From CAZFLM01 sp964519955 (GTDB taxonomy: Bacteria > Armatimonadota > Chthonomonadetes > Chthonomonadales > CAJBBX01), in the NCBI GenBank assembly GCA_964519955.1, contig CAZFLM010000011.1:1-64000 (forward strand): 64,000 nt of DNA. The letters run 5' to 3'. The position numbers and the translations under genes were made by a program. This document shows positions 1 to 7,684 of this stretch, piece by piece. Position 1 is the stretch's first letter. Each line of letters starts with the position of its first letter. The notes under the pieces are model-generated. The model did not search any database, was not told the origin of the DNA, and saw only the letters and a list, made by a program, of their open reading frames with translations.

Positions 1-394
1 CGACCCCGGCGCGCTCGATCCGCTCCTTGATCTCGTTGGTGATGTGCGGGATCATCTGCACGGTGCCGCCGAGATAGTCGCCGCGGCGCTCCTTGGTGAT
101 GACCTCGCTGTAGACGCTGCCGGTGGTGACCGAGGAGTGGCGGGTGAGGTTGCAGTCGATGAAGCGCTCGTAGTGGCCCAGATCGAGGTCGGTCTCGGCG
201 CCGTCGTCGGTGACGAAGACCTCACCGTGCTGGTAGGGGTTCATCGTGCCGGCATCGACGTTGATGTAGGGGTCCAGCTTCTGGAGAGTGACGGTGAACC
301 CTCGGATGCGCAGCAGACGACCGAGGCTAGCAGTCGTGATACCCTTCCCAATCGAGCTAACCACTCCGCCCGTGACGAAGATGTACCGTGTCAC
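1..394 (-). CDS. pyrG: CTP synthase, N-terminal part (runs off the window)
   Basis: CTP synthase makes CTP from UTP, ATP and glutamine, the last step of pyrimidine nucleotide synthesis, in the cytoplasm. Only the first 131 codons of the synthetase (amidoligase) domain are present. The protein begins MTRYIFVTGGVVSSIGKG, the nearly invariant start of the family with its P-loop, and continues with the conserved LDPYINVDAGTMNPYQHGEV segment and the DLDLGHYERF motif. I chose the GTG at 394 because it gives the canonical N-terminus, overlaps the stop of the upstream gene by 4 bp (GTGA) and has GAGGAG about 10 nt upstream. An in-frame GTG at 403 lies too close to that Shine-Dalgarno. It is the third gene of a short operon. 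Confidence 0.97.
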   Translation of the reverse strand, partial: MTRYIFVTGGVVSSIGKGITTASLGRLLRIRGFTVTLQKLDPYINVDAGTMNPYQHGEVFVTDDGAETDLDLGHYERFIDCNLTRHSSVTTGSVYSEVITKERRGDYLGGTVQMIPHITNEIKERIERAGV

Positions 395-879
395 CGTTCG
401 CACTCTCCTCTCTCTTCTAGAATCGCTTCCAGTTCGGAAATGGCGTCGAGGTCCTTCGGCCGACCTGCGGCGCGCTTCAGGTGGACGAGGGTCGGCAAGT
501 CCACTATATGGCATGTGCGCCCATACACCTCGACCTGCATTGAGTTCGCAAGTAGGTCTTCGTACTTCCCGCCGCCGACGACCTCGCCCAGCAGGTCTAT
601 GTCACCCAGGTCGCTGATCAGCGTGAAGTTCAGGCCACTCCTGATGGTACGCTGGTCCCACGCAAACGGCAGCCCGGGCGGCGCGCCACGCAGATACGGC
701 GAGTGGGGGGCCAGAGCCTTCACCAGCCGATCGTAGTTGGCGGCAGTCCGCCTGTACACGATGTCCACGTCATAGGTTGCGCGGGCCGCGCCGTGGGCGA
801 TGCCGGCCAGGCCGCCGATGATGACGAACTCGACGCCCGCACCGCTTAGCGCTTCCAGCACTCGATCGAAGTCGACCAT
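391..879 (-). CDS. Nucleotidyltransferase-fold protein (AbiEii/DUF6036-like)
   Basis: A 162-residue protein with a minimal nucleotidyltransferase signature near its N-terminus: FVIIGGLAGIAHGAARATYD followed by VDI, which gives the GG, helix and paired acidic (DVD) positions of the superfamily. A third acidic site may be in the LGDIDLL segment around residue 92. Such proteins act as the toxin or modifying enzyme of type II or IV toxin/antitoxin-like pairs, often with a small partner encoded just upstream, as here (879-1067). The start ATG at 879 overlaps the partner's stop (ATGA), and its own stop overlaps the pyrG start (GTGA), so all three genes are translationally coupled. The substrate is unknown, and the toxin role is inferred from context. 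Confidence 0.8.
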   Translation of the reverse strand: MVDFDRVLEALSGAGVEFVIIGGLAGIAHGAARATYDVDIVYRRTAANYDRLVKALAPHSPYLRGAPPGLPFAWDQRTIRSGLNFTLISDLGDIDLLGEVVGGGKYEDLLANSMQVEVYGRTCHIVDLPTLVHLKRAAGRPKDLDAISELEAILEERGECER

Positions 880-1067
880 CAGGCCTCTCCGCCTGGGCGC
901 GCCGCGCCTCGCAACTCGCCGACGAACCTCATGAACGACTGCCACTTGCGGAAGCGCTCGTCCACGGTCAGCTTCAGGTTCTCCCGAATGAGCGTACGGT
1001 CGACGTCCTTCTTGTACAGCTCGATGATCGGGTCCGGTTCGATGACGATTCGCTCTGGCAGTGGCAT
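879..1067 (-). CDS. Small putative partner/antitoxin of the nucleotidyltransferase
   Basis: A 62-residue charged, probably helical protein with the core RENLKLTVDERFRKWQSFMR. Short proteins with this TxxERF/RKWQ pattern are commonly seen directly before nucleotidyltransferase-fold genes and are thought to be their cognate partners; this is family knowledge, not shown here. The ATG at 1067 has CGGAGG 6 nt upstream. The gene is first in the operon driven by the promoter at 1153-1181, and its stop overlaps the next start by 4 bp, giving a fixed order of partner, nucleotidyltransferase and pyrG. No DNA-binding domain is evident, so autoregulation is uncertain. Confidence 0.7.
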   Translation of the reverse strand: MPLPERIVIEPDPIIELYKKDVDRTLIRENLKLTVDERFRKWQSFMRFVGELRGAARPGGEA

Positions 1068-1105
1068 CGCGCGCCTCCGGCGGGCAACCCCCCAAAACAC
1101 GCGAA

Positions 1106-1133
1106 ACCCCGCACCCGAACTTCGGGGCGGGGT
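1106..1133 (-). promoter_or_regulatory. GC-rich leader hairpin of the pyrG operon (possible attenuator)
   Basis: The untranslated leader between the promoter and the first ATG (1067) contains a near-perfect hairpin. On the minus strand ACCCCGC pairs with GCGGGGT, with an inner CCCGA/TCGGG stem and one bulged base. The 5' arm is C-rich. The hairpin is followed by an interrupted T-rich stretch (TTTCGCGTGTTTT). It could be an intrinsic attenuator; the U tract is poor, so this is a hypothesis. Confidence 0.5.
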
Positions 1134-1152
1134 CTCTCCTGTGGCCCTTTCT

Positions 1153-1181
1153 ATTATACTCGGCCCCCGAGTCCGGGTCAA
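1153..1181 (-). promoter_or_regulatory. Sigma-70-type promoter of the pyrG operon
   Basis: On the minus strand TTGACC (1181-1176) is followed by a 17-nt spacer and a perfect TATAAT (1158-1153). The predicted start falls at the G run AAAGGGCC (about 1147), leaving a leader of about 80 nt. The -35 box includes the stop codon of the upstream acetyltransferase gene. Confidence 0.85.
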
Positions 1182-1687
1182 GGCAAGTGTGCCGCGGTTC
1201 GCACCGACTCGTCCTCCGCCAGCACCACCGAGGTCTCGACCTGGCGCTCGGGGATGGACCAGTAAGTGCGGAGGATGCGCGTCTTCTCCTCGGGCGTCAC
1301 GCGGCGGAAGCCGTGCCTCTCGTAGAAGCGGATGGCCCACTCGGCGTCCGCCCATGTGCCGATGAGCAGGGGCCGCGTCGCGAGCGTGCGCAGGTGGGTG
1401 AGGAGCTTCGAGCCGATGCCCTCTCCGCGGCGCTCGGTGCGCACGTAGGCGTGGCGGATCAGCGTCACGTCGCGCACATCCTGGATGCCCATCACGCCGA
1501 CGAGCGCGCCGTCTTCGTCCAGCCCCCAGAACTCGACGCCGGCCTCGATCTCGGCGCGCAGCTCGTCCTCGGCCATGTAGGGCTCGTGCCAGCGGTCGGC
1601 GGGAATGACGCCGCGGTAGGCCTCCGCGGCGTCGTTGACGATCTCGAAGATGGCGGGCTCATCGGCAGGTGTGCAGCGTCGGATCAT
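1178..1687 (-). CDS. GNAT family N-acetyltransferase
   Basis: A 169-residue acetyl-CoA-dependent acetyltransferase of the GNAT fold. The N-terminal MIRRCTPADEPAIFEIVND is the usual beta1-alpha1 start. Motif A for acetyl-CoA binding is seen as VRTERRGEGIGSKLLTHL (Q/R-x-x-G-x-G/A, around residues 84-101), and FYERHGFRRV is the typical motif B end. The substrate cannot be predicted. The gene lies 7 bp downstream of the BI-1 gene (1695), so the two may share a transcript. Its stop codon is embedded in the -35 element of the pyrG operon promoter. Confidence 0.92.
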   Translation of the reverse strand: MIRRCTPADEPAIFEIVNDAAEAYRGVIPADRWHEPYMAEDELRAEIEAGVEFWGLDEDGALVGVMGIQDVRDVTLIRHAYVRTERRGEGIGSKLLTHLRTLATRPLLIGTWADAEWAIRFYERHGFRRVTPEEKTRILRTYWSIPERQVETSVVLAEDESVRTAAHLP

Positions 1688-1694
1688 GTGTGCC

Positions 1695-2381
1695 TCAGCG
1701 GCGGCTGGAGTTCAGCAGGCGGAGGATGAACCAGAACAGGTTCACCAGGTCCAGGTAGAGCCCGATGGCGCCCGACACTGCCTCGTCCGGCCCGAGCCGC
1801 CGCATGATCATCGAGGTGTCGTACAGGATGTACCCGCAGAAGATCACGACCCCCGCCAGGCTGTACAACAGGCTGCCCGCCGCGCTCGGCAGGAAGAACA
1901 GCAGGAGGCCGCAGACCAGCAGGCAGATCAGTGCCGTGAAGAGGAAGCCCCCCAGGAAGCTGAAGTCCTTCTTCGTGTTGAGCGTGTAGAGCGTAAGGCC
2001 TGTGAACACCGCCAGCGTGAGGTAGGCAGCGTTGGCTCCCACGCCCGGCGCGTTCGCCTCGACCATCGTCAGCACCGGGCCGACGACCGCGCCCTGGAAG
2101 ACCGAGTAGAGCAGCAGCATGGCCAGGTTCAGGCCGGGCACTCGTGCCGAGACGGCCATGACGATGCCGACCAGGAACCCCACGAGCGCCACGCCGCCGA
2201 CCATTGGCGCGACGATGGGCAGCACCGCAGGCTGCGCGCAGAACCAGCCCACGCCGACCGTCACCAGTACCGAGAGCAGAAAGATGCGGTACACCTTTGC
2301 GATGAACTCGGCGCGCACGCTGTCCGGCGCGTTCGCCACGGTCCTGCCGGTGTAGACGTCGTAGTCGTATCCCATTCCCAT
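1695..2381 (-). CDS. Bax inhibitor-1 (BI-1/YbhL-type) family membrane protein
   Basis: About 228 residues with seven hydrophobic membrane segments, matching the BI-1/TMBIM family, whose bacterial members are pH-sensitive calcium-leak or stress proteins of the inner membrane. The conserved C-terminal segment is recognisable: GYILYDTSMIMRR followed by AIGLYLDLVNLFWFILRLL, containing the paired Asp residues thought to form the family's pore latch. Three in-frame ATGs are possible (2387, 2381, 2375). GAGGAG ends directly before 2387, so 2381 with 6-nt spacing is the best start. The neighbouring acetyltransferase follows after 7 bp. Confidence 0.9.
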   Translation of the reverse strand: MGMGYDYDVYTGRTVANAPDSVRAEFIAKVYRIFLLSVLVTVGVGWFCAQPAVLPIVAPMVGGVALVGFLVGIVMAVSARVPGLNLAMLLLYSVFQGAVVGPVLTMVEANAPGVGANAAYLTLAVFTGLTLYTLNTKKDFSFLGGFLFTALICLLVCGLLLFFLPSAAGSLLYSLAGVVIFCGYILYDTSMIMRRLGPDEAVSGAIGLYLDLVNLFWFILRLLNSSRR

Positions 2382-2476
2382 CGCCATCTCCTCGCGAGGG
2401 CGTCGCCGTGTCGCGGCGCGGCCTCGCCAGTTCATACGCATGCGGCGCGCCAGGGGTTTCGGTCCCCCCGGACGCG

Positions 2477-3625
2477 CTACTCCGGCTCGCGCCAGCGGGT
2501 GCCTGCGATATGCGTCGGGCCGCCGTTCGCCGCCCGGAAGTAGTAGCTCGTGAAGATGGCGCCGTCGGCGAGCTGAATGGACATGGGGTAGCCGAGGTCG
2601 GGGCCCATGCCGTCGTCGCGCAGGATCAGCTCCTCGCCCCAGGTCTTCGCGTTGTCCTTGCTGATGCGTGCTCGGACGCCGTAGGGCTTGTGGCGGTAGC
2701 CGTAGGTGAGCAGGATGTGCCCGCTGCGCAGCTTCAGCAGGTCCGGCGGGTGCCCCACGATGCCGGAGTCCGCCCAGCGGCCCCAGGTGACGCCGCCGTT
2801 GACGGACTCGGCTCGGTAGAGGTGGTCGGCGCTGTCGCCGGTGCGAACGAACGCCAGGATGTGGCCCCCGCCCAGATCGAGGAGCGAGGTCTCGTTCATG
2901 GGGCGCTCGCCGCGGGAGTCCCCGATGATCTCGTGGAACGTCCACGTCCGGCCGCTGTCTGCGCTGCGGTACACGTACGAGTGCCCGGTGTCGTCGGCGG
3001 TGGGCTGGCCGTACACCGGGAACAGGACGACGTTCTGATCGGTGACGATGCCGCCATGGAACCCCATGATGCCCGGCGCGTTCGGCATGGGCAGCTTCCG
3101 GGTCTTCCAGGTCTTGCCGCCGTCGCGCGACACCATCGCGGAGTGCGCGCTCAGCGCGTTGACGATGCCCTCACGGGCGTTCGCGATCTCAAAACCCGCC
3201 TTCTCCAACTCCGGTCGCTTCGACGCCGGGTACTGCTCCCAGCCTGCGTGCACCGTGACGAGGGCGCCATCGGATGTCGTCAGCGCCTGCGCGGCGTCCA
3301 CCTCCTCCGGCGAGATGGCCTTCTCGTTCTGCCGGATGAGTTGCCACGTGCGGCCGCCGTCCGTGGATCGCACCGTGTCGATGCCGCCGCCCGGGTCGTC
3401 GTGAGAAGGGCGGGTGCGCGCGGCGAATGTCACGACGATGGCGTCCTTCGGCTGAGCCTTGGGCATGTAGGGGAAGACCGCGTAAATCCCTTGCTGCTTG
3501 AACAGGACAACATGCTCAGCGTTGGTTACCTTCACGGTCTTGCTCTCCTGGGCGAATGCCGCCGGCGCCGCGAGGACGACGGTTGCTCCCAGCAGCATGC
3601 AGCGCGTCAAGGTCGTGAGGATCAT
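2477..3625 (-). CDS. Secreted sialidase/BNR-repeat exo-glycosidase-like protein
   Basis: A 382-residue protein with a signal peptide (hydrophobic segment ending AAPAAFAQ). It has five Asp-box motifs typical of the six-bladed sialidase propeller: STDGGRTW, SRDGGKTW, SADSGRTW, SVNGGVTW and SKDNAKTW. Sialidase-fold proteins remove terminal sialic or related acidic sugars, though many environmental members act on other sugars, so the substrate is unknown. The ATG at 3625 overlaps the stop of the DUF4838 gene (ATGA), so the two secreted proteins are made together. A second ATG at 3634 lies inside the upstream gene and is less likely. Confidence 0.9.
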   Translation of the reverse strand: MILTTLTRCMLLGATVVLAAPAAFAQESKTVKVTNAEHVVLFKQQGIYAVFPYMPKAQPKDAIVVTFAARTRPSHDDPGGGIDTVRSTDGGRTWQLIRQNEKAISPEEVDAAQALTTSDGALVTVHAGWEQYPASKRPELEKAGFEIANAREGIVNALSAHSAMVSRDGGKTWKTRKLPMPNAPGIMGFHGGIVTDQNVVLFPVYGQPTADDTGHSYVYRSADSGRTWTFHEIIGDSRGERPMNETSLLDLGGGHILAFVRTGDSADHLYRAESVNGGVTWGRWADSGIVGHPPDLLKLRSGHILLTYGYRHKPYGVRARISKDNAKTWGEELILRDDGMGPDLGYPMSIQLADGAIFTSYYFRAANGGPTHIAGTRWREPE

Positions 3626-5430
3626 TCCGGCCACCCCACGTTCACCTCGCGGGCGCGGCAGGACATGTCGTTGTCATTCAGATTGGCGATCATCGGGTCG
3701 GTGATGGTCTTGCGGAAGGCGAGCAACTCCGCGACGGCCGCCTTGCGCTTCTCGGGGTCTTCGCCCGCCTTCTCGAACGCGATGCTCGTCTGGACGCACA
3801 GTCTGGCGTGCGTCAGCCCGGTCTTCAGGAACGCCACCCTGGCCGCCGCCTCGGGGTACCTCCTCGCCGCGCGCTCGGCCTCGGCCATCAGCTTGTCGGC
3901 CGGGTCGAAGCAGTCCAGTGGGTAGCGCTTTGCGACGCGCTCCGGGTAGCGGACGTAGAACCACAGGCCGTCGCGCATCACGTCCATGTGCTCCTGGTCG
4001 TGGCGCTCCCAGTACTCCCAGTACGCCTTCACGTGCTTGGCGGCCGGCCCGAACGCCTGGTAGTACTCGTCCAGGACCTTGTCCACTGGCGCCTCGGGGT
4101 TCACGTGGAGGCGCCCCAGCACGTAGAGCGACTGGCCCATCGTCGACCACATGCCGGTCAGGCTGTCGAAGTCCGTGCCGACCATGCCGTTCCGCGCGAA
4201 GAACTGGAAGTCGCCCGCGAGCTGCCGCGTCCAGTTGACCGGCATGCAGTAGCCGTGGAGCAGGTAGTTCGGGCGCATGAAGAGCGAGGCGCCGGAGTCC
4301 GCCCAGCCCTTCCACTGGCGGTGCACCCACTCCTGCTGCTCGGCCGTGCGCGGGAAGAAGACGTCGGGCACGTACCCGATGAGAACCGCCTTGTCCAGCT
4401 TGACGCCGGTGGGAGCGAAGGTGAGGTTGCTGTACGCGTAGGCAGTCACCTCTGCGTTGGGGTCGTGCTCGCGGGCGAGGTTCAGGACTGCCATCGCGAA
4501 GCGCGCGTACCGCTGCGACACGTTGTGCACGTTGTCGTAGGGCGTCGGGCGGGGCCAGCCGGGGTCCGGGCCGTCCCACGCCAGGCAGCTCGGGCAGCAG
4601 CACGCGCCTGGCCCATCGTTCTCGCAGATGTTCACGTTTCGCCGGCGGCCGGGGTTGTCTTTCTGCTCTGCCCACCAGTTGTCGACGATCTGCTTCTGGA
4701 AGCCGGGGTTCGAGACGCACATGGACTTGCCGAACTGGCGCACGCCGCTCTTGCTCATCTCAAACCAGTCGGGGTGTTCGCGGCTGTATCTGGCGGCCCA
4801 GCTCTCGAACGCGTGCCCGTAGCTCAGCCCGTCGGCGTCGTGCATCCGCATCCGGCGCATCCACAGCCGCTCTTCGGCTCGATCGGTGCGGAGGCCGCTG
4901 AACCGGAACCGCGGCAGCACGGTCTCGTCGCGATCGCGGATGGCGAACGCGCGGCGCTTCGGAACCACCTCGCCGGACTTGCCGGGCCACAGCCAGCGCA
5001 CGCCCATGTCGCGATCCAGCACGTCGTAGACCGCGAAGAGCGTGCCGGCCGGCGTGCCGAGGTTCAGGGGGTCGCCGCCGCGGTCGCCGCCCACGAGGTA
5101 GGTCGTCCGGCTCGTGGACAGGATGCGGTAGGCGTCTCGCGGCATCGTGGCCGCGTCGATGCCGGCCCTGAGCGCGGCGCCAGTTGCGCCCAGGCAGATC
5201 CGGCGGCGGGCGGAGGCGGGAACGGCGTCCTCGGCCACGATGGGCATCCGCGTGCCGGTCGCCTTCTCGACGTAGTACTGCAGCTCGTGCGCCGCGAGGT
5301 CGACTACCTGACACGCGTTCTTGGGGATCACGACGACGGTTGCGTTCGACGAACGAGTAGGGCTGCCGGCCGCTGCGCTCCCGGACAGCATCAGCGCAAG
5401 ACCCGCAAAGGCGGCCAAACGGTGTGTCAA
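3622..5430 (-). CDS. Secreted DUF4838-type protein (predicted glycoside hydrolase)
   Basis: A protein of about 602 residues. It begins with a signal peptide, passes through an N-terminal alpha/beta domain like the GH20b/GH67 N-domain (HELQYYVEKATGTRMPIVAE) and continues into the DUF4838 region with hallmarks HPDWFEM, NICENDGPGACCCPSC and YAYSNL. The family sits among TIM-barrel glycosidase-like proteins and is abundant in Planctomycetes, Verrucomicrobia and Armatimonadota; activity is mostly uncharacterised. I prefer the TTG at 5430 because GGAGGTGAG precedes it at 4-8 nt and it gives a compact signal peptide; ATG 5448 lacks a ribosome binding site. Four-base overlap with the sialidase gene indicates one operon. 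Confidence 0.85.
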   Translation of the reverse strand: MTHRLAAFAGLALMLSGSAAAGSPTRSSNATVVVIPKNACQVVDLAAHELQYYVEKATGTRMPIVAEDAVPASARRRICLGATGAALRAGIDAATMPRDAYRILSTSRTTYLVGGDRGGDPLNLGTPAGTLFAVYDVLDRDMGVRWLWPGKSGEVVPKRRAFAIRDRDETVLPRFRFSGLRTDRAEERLWMRRMRMHDADGLSYGHAFESWAARYSREHPDWFEMSKSGVRQFGKSMCVSNPGFQKQIVDNWWAEQKDNPGRRRNVNICENDGPGACCCPSCLAWDGPDPGWPRPTPYDNVHNVSQRYARFAMAVLNLAREHDPNAEVTAYAYSNLTFAPTGVKLDKAVLIGYVPDVFFPRTAEQQEWVHRQWKGWADSGASLFMRPNYLLHGYCMPVNWTRQLAGDFQFFARNGMVGTDFDSLTGMWSTMGQSLYVLGRLHVNPEAPVDKVLDEYYQAFGPAAKHVKAYWEYWERHDQEHMDVMRDGLWFYVRYPERVAKRYPLDCFDPADKLMAEAERAARRYPEAAARVAFLKTGLTHARLCVQTSIAFEKAGEDPEKRKAAVAELLAFRKTITDPMIANLNDNDMSCRAREVNVGWPE

Positions 5431-5521
5431 CGCACTCACCTCCAGCATTGGTGGCGCTCGTCGATGGCTCTGGTGTGCTTCGATGCACGCTTCACCGTCG
5501 ATGTGAGCGCTCTTCGGCTGC

Positions 5522-5941
5522 CTACACAGTACCCCGGTTCCGCTGCCGCGGCCAGCCCCAGGCTCCCCAGAACGCCCCCGCGATGGCCGCACCCAGCGCG
5601 TAGAACGCCACGTCCCACGGGTCGGGCCGCACCCAGGCGAACGGGCCGCCGATGCGCGGCGCCAGCCACTTGAACCAGAACGACCAGGCCACGAGGTGGA
5701 TGAGCAGCTCCGCGCGGGTCGGCATGCCGTCGTGGTTGCGCAGCCGCACCCAGCGGTAGAGGAGCAGGCACGGGGGCAGGCAGAAGGGGATGCAGAGGAG
5801 GCTGTTGGCCCACCAGTGGCAGAAGCCGGGGTGGTGGATGGTGAGCGGCTTCGCGACGAAGCGGTTCAGCAAGTAGAGGAACGCGGCGGCCAGGAAGACC
5901 GGATCGCGCAGGTAGCGGAAGCGGCAGGCGGGAGCAGGCAT
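5522..5941 (-). CDS. Hypothetical membrane protein (139 aa)
   Basis: No family is recognised. The protein has about four hydrophobic segments (near residues 14-28, 46-62, 78-92 and 108-124) with Trp/Pro-rich connections such as HHPGFCHWWANSLLC and FKWLAPRIGGPFAWVRPDPW. The ATG at 5941 follows the small membrane protein gene by only 4 nt, making it the last gene of the 7828-5522 operon with two H-X9-DG proteins. It may be an inner-membrane partner of those proteins. Confidence 0.7.
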   Translation of the reverse strand: MPAPACRFRYLRDPVFLAAAFLYLLNRFVAKPLTIHHPGFCHWWANSLLCIPFCLPPCLLLYRWVRLRNHDGMPTRAELLIHLVAWSFWFKWLAPRIGGPFAWVRPDPWDVAFYALGAAIAGAFWGAWGWPRQRNRGTV

Positions 5942-5945
5942 CGCG

Positions 5946-6080
5946 TCAGTGGCCCAGCGGCGTGTGGAGCGCGAGGATGAGCGGCGCCGTCGCTGCAGCC
6001 AGCAAGAGGAGGATGGCGCCCTTCAGGATCAGCACCCAGACGGACGGCTCGGGGCGTGGCGGGGGAGGCGGGATGCTCAT
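5946..6080 (-). CDS. Single-TM microprotein with C-terminal LHTPLGH (44 aa)
   Basis: A 44-residue protein with a proline-rich cytoplasmic-looking N-terminus (MSIPPPPPRPEPS), one transmembrane helix and the C-terminus PLILALHTPLGH. A paralogue with the same plan, ending PIILMLHTPWGH, is encoded at 7685-7828 in the same operon. Start ATG 6080 overlaps the stop of the H-X9-DG gene (ATGA), and the next gene begins 4 nt after its stop. The conserved tail and coupling argue for a real gene despite its size. The function is unknown; a small subunit or regulator of the neighbouring membrane proteins is a guess. Confidence 0.72.
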   Translation of the reverse strand: MSIPPPPPRPEPSVWVLILKGAILLLLAAATAPLILALHTPLGH

Positions 6081-6871
6081 CGTTTGCCACGAACCTTGGC
6101 GTGGTCTGGCGGTGCGACGCTGGGCGACCAGTTCGCCGACCCAAGCCGGCGTCGGCTGACGCTCCTCGCATGCCCGTCCGCGAACCCCGCATAGTCCACC
6201 GAGTTGTGGCGTGGCCGTGCGGGCAGCAGCTCGGCGCCACCGGCCAGGTTCCGTCCAGGGATCGATTCGTAGAGGATCACCGTCTGCTCGGGATGCGCGA
6301 TGGCGTCCGGCGCCATGCCTGCTGCCTGCCGGTTCATCGCGTATGACGGCAGATCGCCCACCACCTCGTTCGGGCAGACGTAGGTCAGGTCGCTGTAGGC
6401 GTACGGGCGCGTCGCGGCGTTCCAGTTGGCGGCGGACGGCAGGCGGCCGTCGCTGTCCTGCGCGTACATCATCGACGCCATCGCCAGTTGCTTCACGTTG
6501 CTCAAGCACGAGAGCCGGAGCATGGCGCTTCGCCTCGGCAGCCAGTTGCGGTCCAAGTCCTGAGCTGTCGGGAGCGTCACGGCCAGCGCCAGGGCCGCCA
6601 CCCCGAGTGCCGCCAGCGCGTACGGCCGGCCTGGGCGCGGCCCGTCGGCCCTCCGCAGCCCGTACAGCGCGGCACAGGCGAGCGCGATGGCGAGCGGCTC
6701 GCAGCCCAGGCCGGCGGCGCGCATCCAGGCCGTGGGCCGCCGCACCGAGTCGCACTCGGCCAGCACTGCGGCGTAGAGCCAGGGCGTCAGCCCTCCCGCG
6801 CAGGCCAGCCAGTACGCCCCGCGCGCGAGGACGGCGGGGAGACGCGACCGCGAGGGCCTTGGGTCGCTCAT
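6077..6871 (-). CDS. Multi-TM protein with C-terminal H-X9-DG (DUF1559-like) domain, copy A
   Basis: 264 residues: about three membrane segments in the first 110 residues, then a periplasmic or extracellular-type domain. The domain shows SCLSNVKQLAMASMMYAQDS, W/Y positions, a VCPNE cysteine, PSYAMNR and PRHNSVDYAGFADGHARSV. These are the conserved positions of the DUF1559/H-X9-DG C-terminal region, normally found behind a type IV prepilin leader in Planctomycetes and Armatimonadota. The leader is absent here and replaced by a membrane domain. Start ATG 6871 overlaps the upstream gene's stop, and its own stop overlaps the microprotein start. The function is unknown. Confidence 0.82.
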   Translation of the reverse strand: MSDPRPSRSRLPAVLARGAYWLACAGGLTPWLYAAVLAECDSVRRPTAWMRAAGLGCEPLAIALACAALYGLRRADGPRPGRPYALAALGVAALALAVTLPTAQDLDRNWLPRRSAMLRLSCLSNVKQLAMASMMYAQDSDGRLPSAANWNAATRPYAYSDLTYVCPNEVVGDLPSYAMNRQAAGMAPDAIAHPEQTVILYESIPGRNLAGGAELLPARPRHNSVDYAGFADGHARSVSRRRLGSANWSPSVAPPDHAKVRGKR

Positions 6872-7677
6872 TGCTTGGCCTCCGGCGAGGCAGTGCGACG
6901 CTTCGCGCCGGCCTTCGGCTCGGGCACGAGCCTGGGCTTCCAGACGCACTCCCTGGCCTCCGCGAGAGTGAGGTGCTTCGCGTGGCCGTCGAGGAACCCC
7001 ACCGCGTTGTCCGAGTAGTGTCTGGGCGGGTCCGCGAGGGCGTCGGGACCGCCTACCAGGTTCGGGCCTTCGCCGCCCTCGAAAACGATGACGGTGTTCT
7101 CCGGGGCCGCCACGCTGCCGGTATGGATTCCGCAGACCGACTGGTTCAGGGAGTAGGAAGGCACCTCCTGGTTGTCGGCCTCCGGGCAGACGAGGAGGCC
7201 CGGGTTCCTGGTGTAGGGGTAGATGGAGTCGTTCCATCCGCCGGCCGACGGCGTCCACCCATCGTAGTCCTGCTCGTACATCGTGAGCGCCAGGCCGAGT
7301 TGCTTCACGTTCGAGAGGCACGATGTTCGCCGGCCCGAACGGGCCCCGCGGTAGCGCGTGTCCTCAAGCATCTGGGCCGTCGGTATCGCTGTCGCCAGCG
7401 TCGCGCCGGCCACCACTGCCGCCGCGATGCCGGTGCGCAGAGCGTCCTTGCCGCGCCGGAGCCGCGCCCCGCCGACGGCTGCCGAGATCGCGAGCAGGGC
7501 AGCGAGCGCGGCCGGGCCGAACCATGCCAGGAGCCACGGCGAGGCGTGGCGCGCGGCCGGCCAGCCGGCCTCCTGGACGGCGAAGCCCCACACGCCGAGC
7601 GGGCTCCAGTACGCCAGGCGCAGGGCAAACTCGGCGCGGCGGAGGAGGCGCGACGGGTCGGCGTTGGTGCGGGTCAT
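6868..7677 (-). CDS. Multi-TM protein with C-terminal H-X9-DG (DUF1559-like) domain, copy B
   Basis: 269 residues with the architecture of copy A: an N-terminal region with several hydrophobic helices, then SCLSNVKQLGLALTMYEQDY, LLVCPEAD, PSYSLNQ, ENTVIVFEGGE and PPRHYSDNAVGFLDGHAKHL. It ends in a basic, low-complexity tail (KPKAGAKRRT-like). It follows the 47-residue microprotein gene by 7 nt and overlaps copy A by 4 bp, so copies A and B are probably made in fixed ratio. The lack of a prepilin peptidase site argues against a classical pseudopilin. Confidence 0.82.
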   Translation of the reverse strand: MTRTNADPSRLLRRAEFALRLAYWSPLGVWGFAVQEAGWPAARHASPWLLAWFGPAALAALLAISAAVGGARLRRGKDALRTGIAAAVVAGATLATAIPTAQMLEDTRYRGARSGRRTSCLSNVKQLGLALTMYEQDYDGWTPSAGGWNDSIYPYTRNPGLLVCPEADNQEVPSYSLNQSVCGIHTGSVAAPENTVIVFEGGEGPNLVGGPDALADPPRHYSDNAVGFLDGHAKHLTLAEARECVWKPRLVPEPKAGAKRRTASPEAKQ

Positions 7678-7684
7678 GGCGGCG

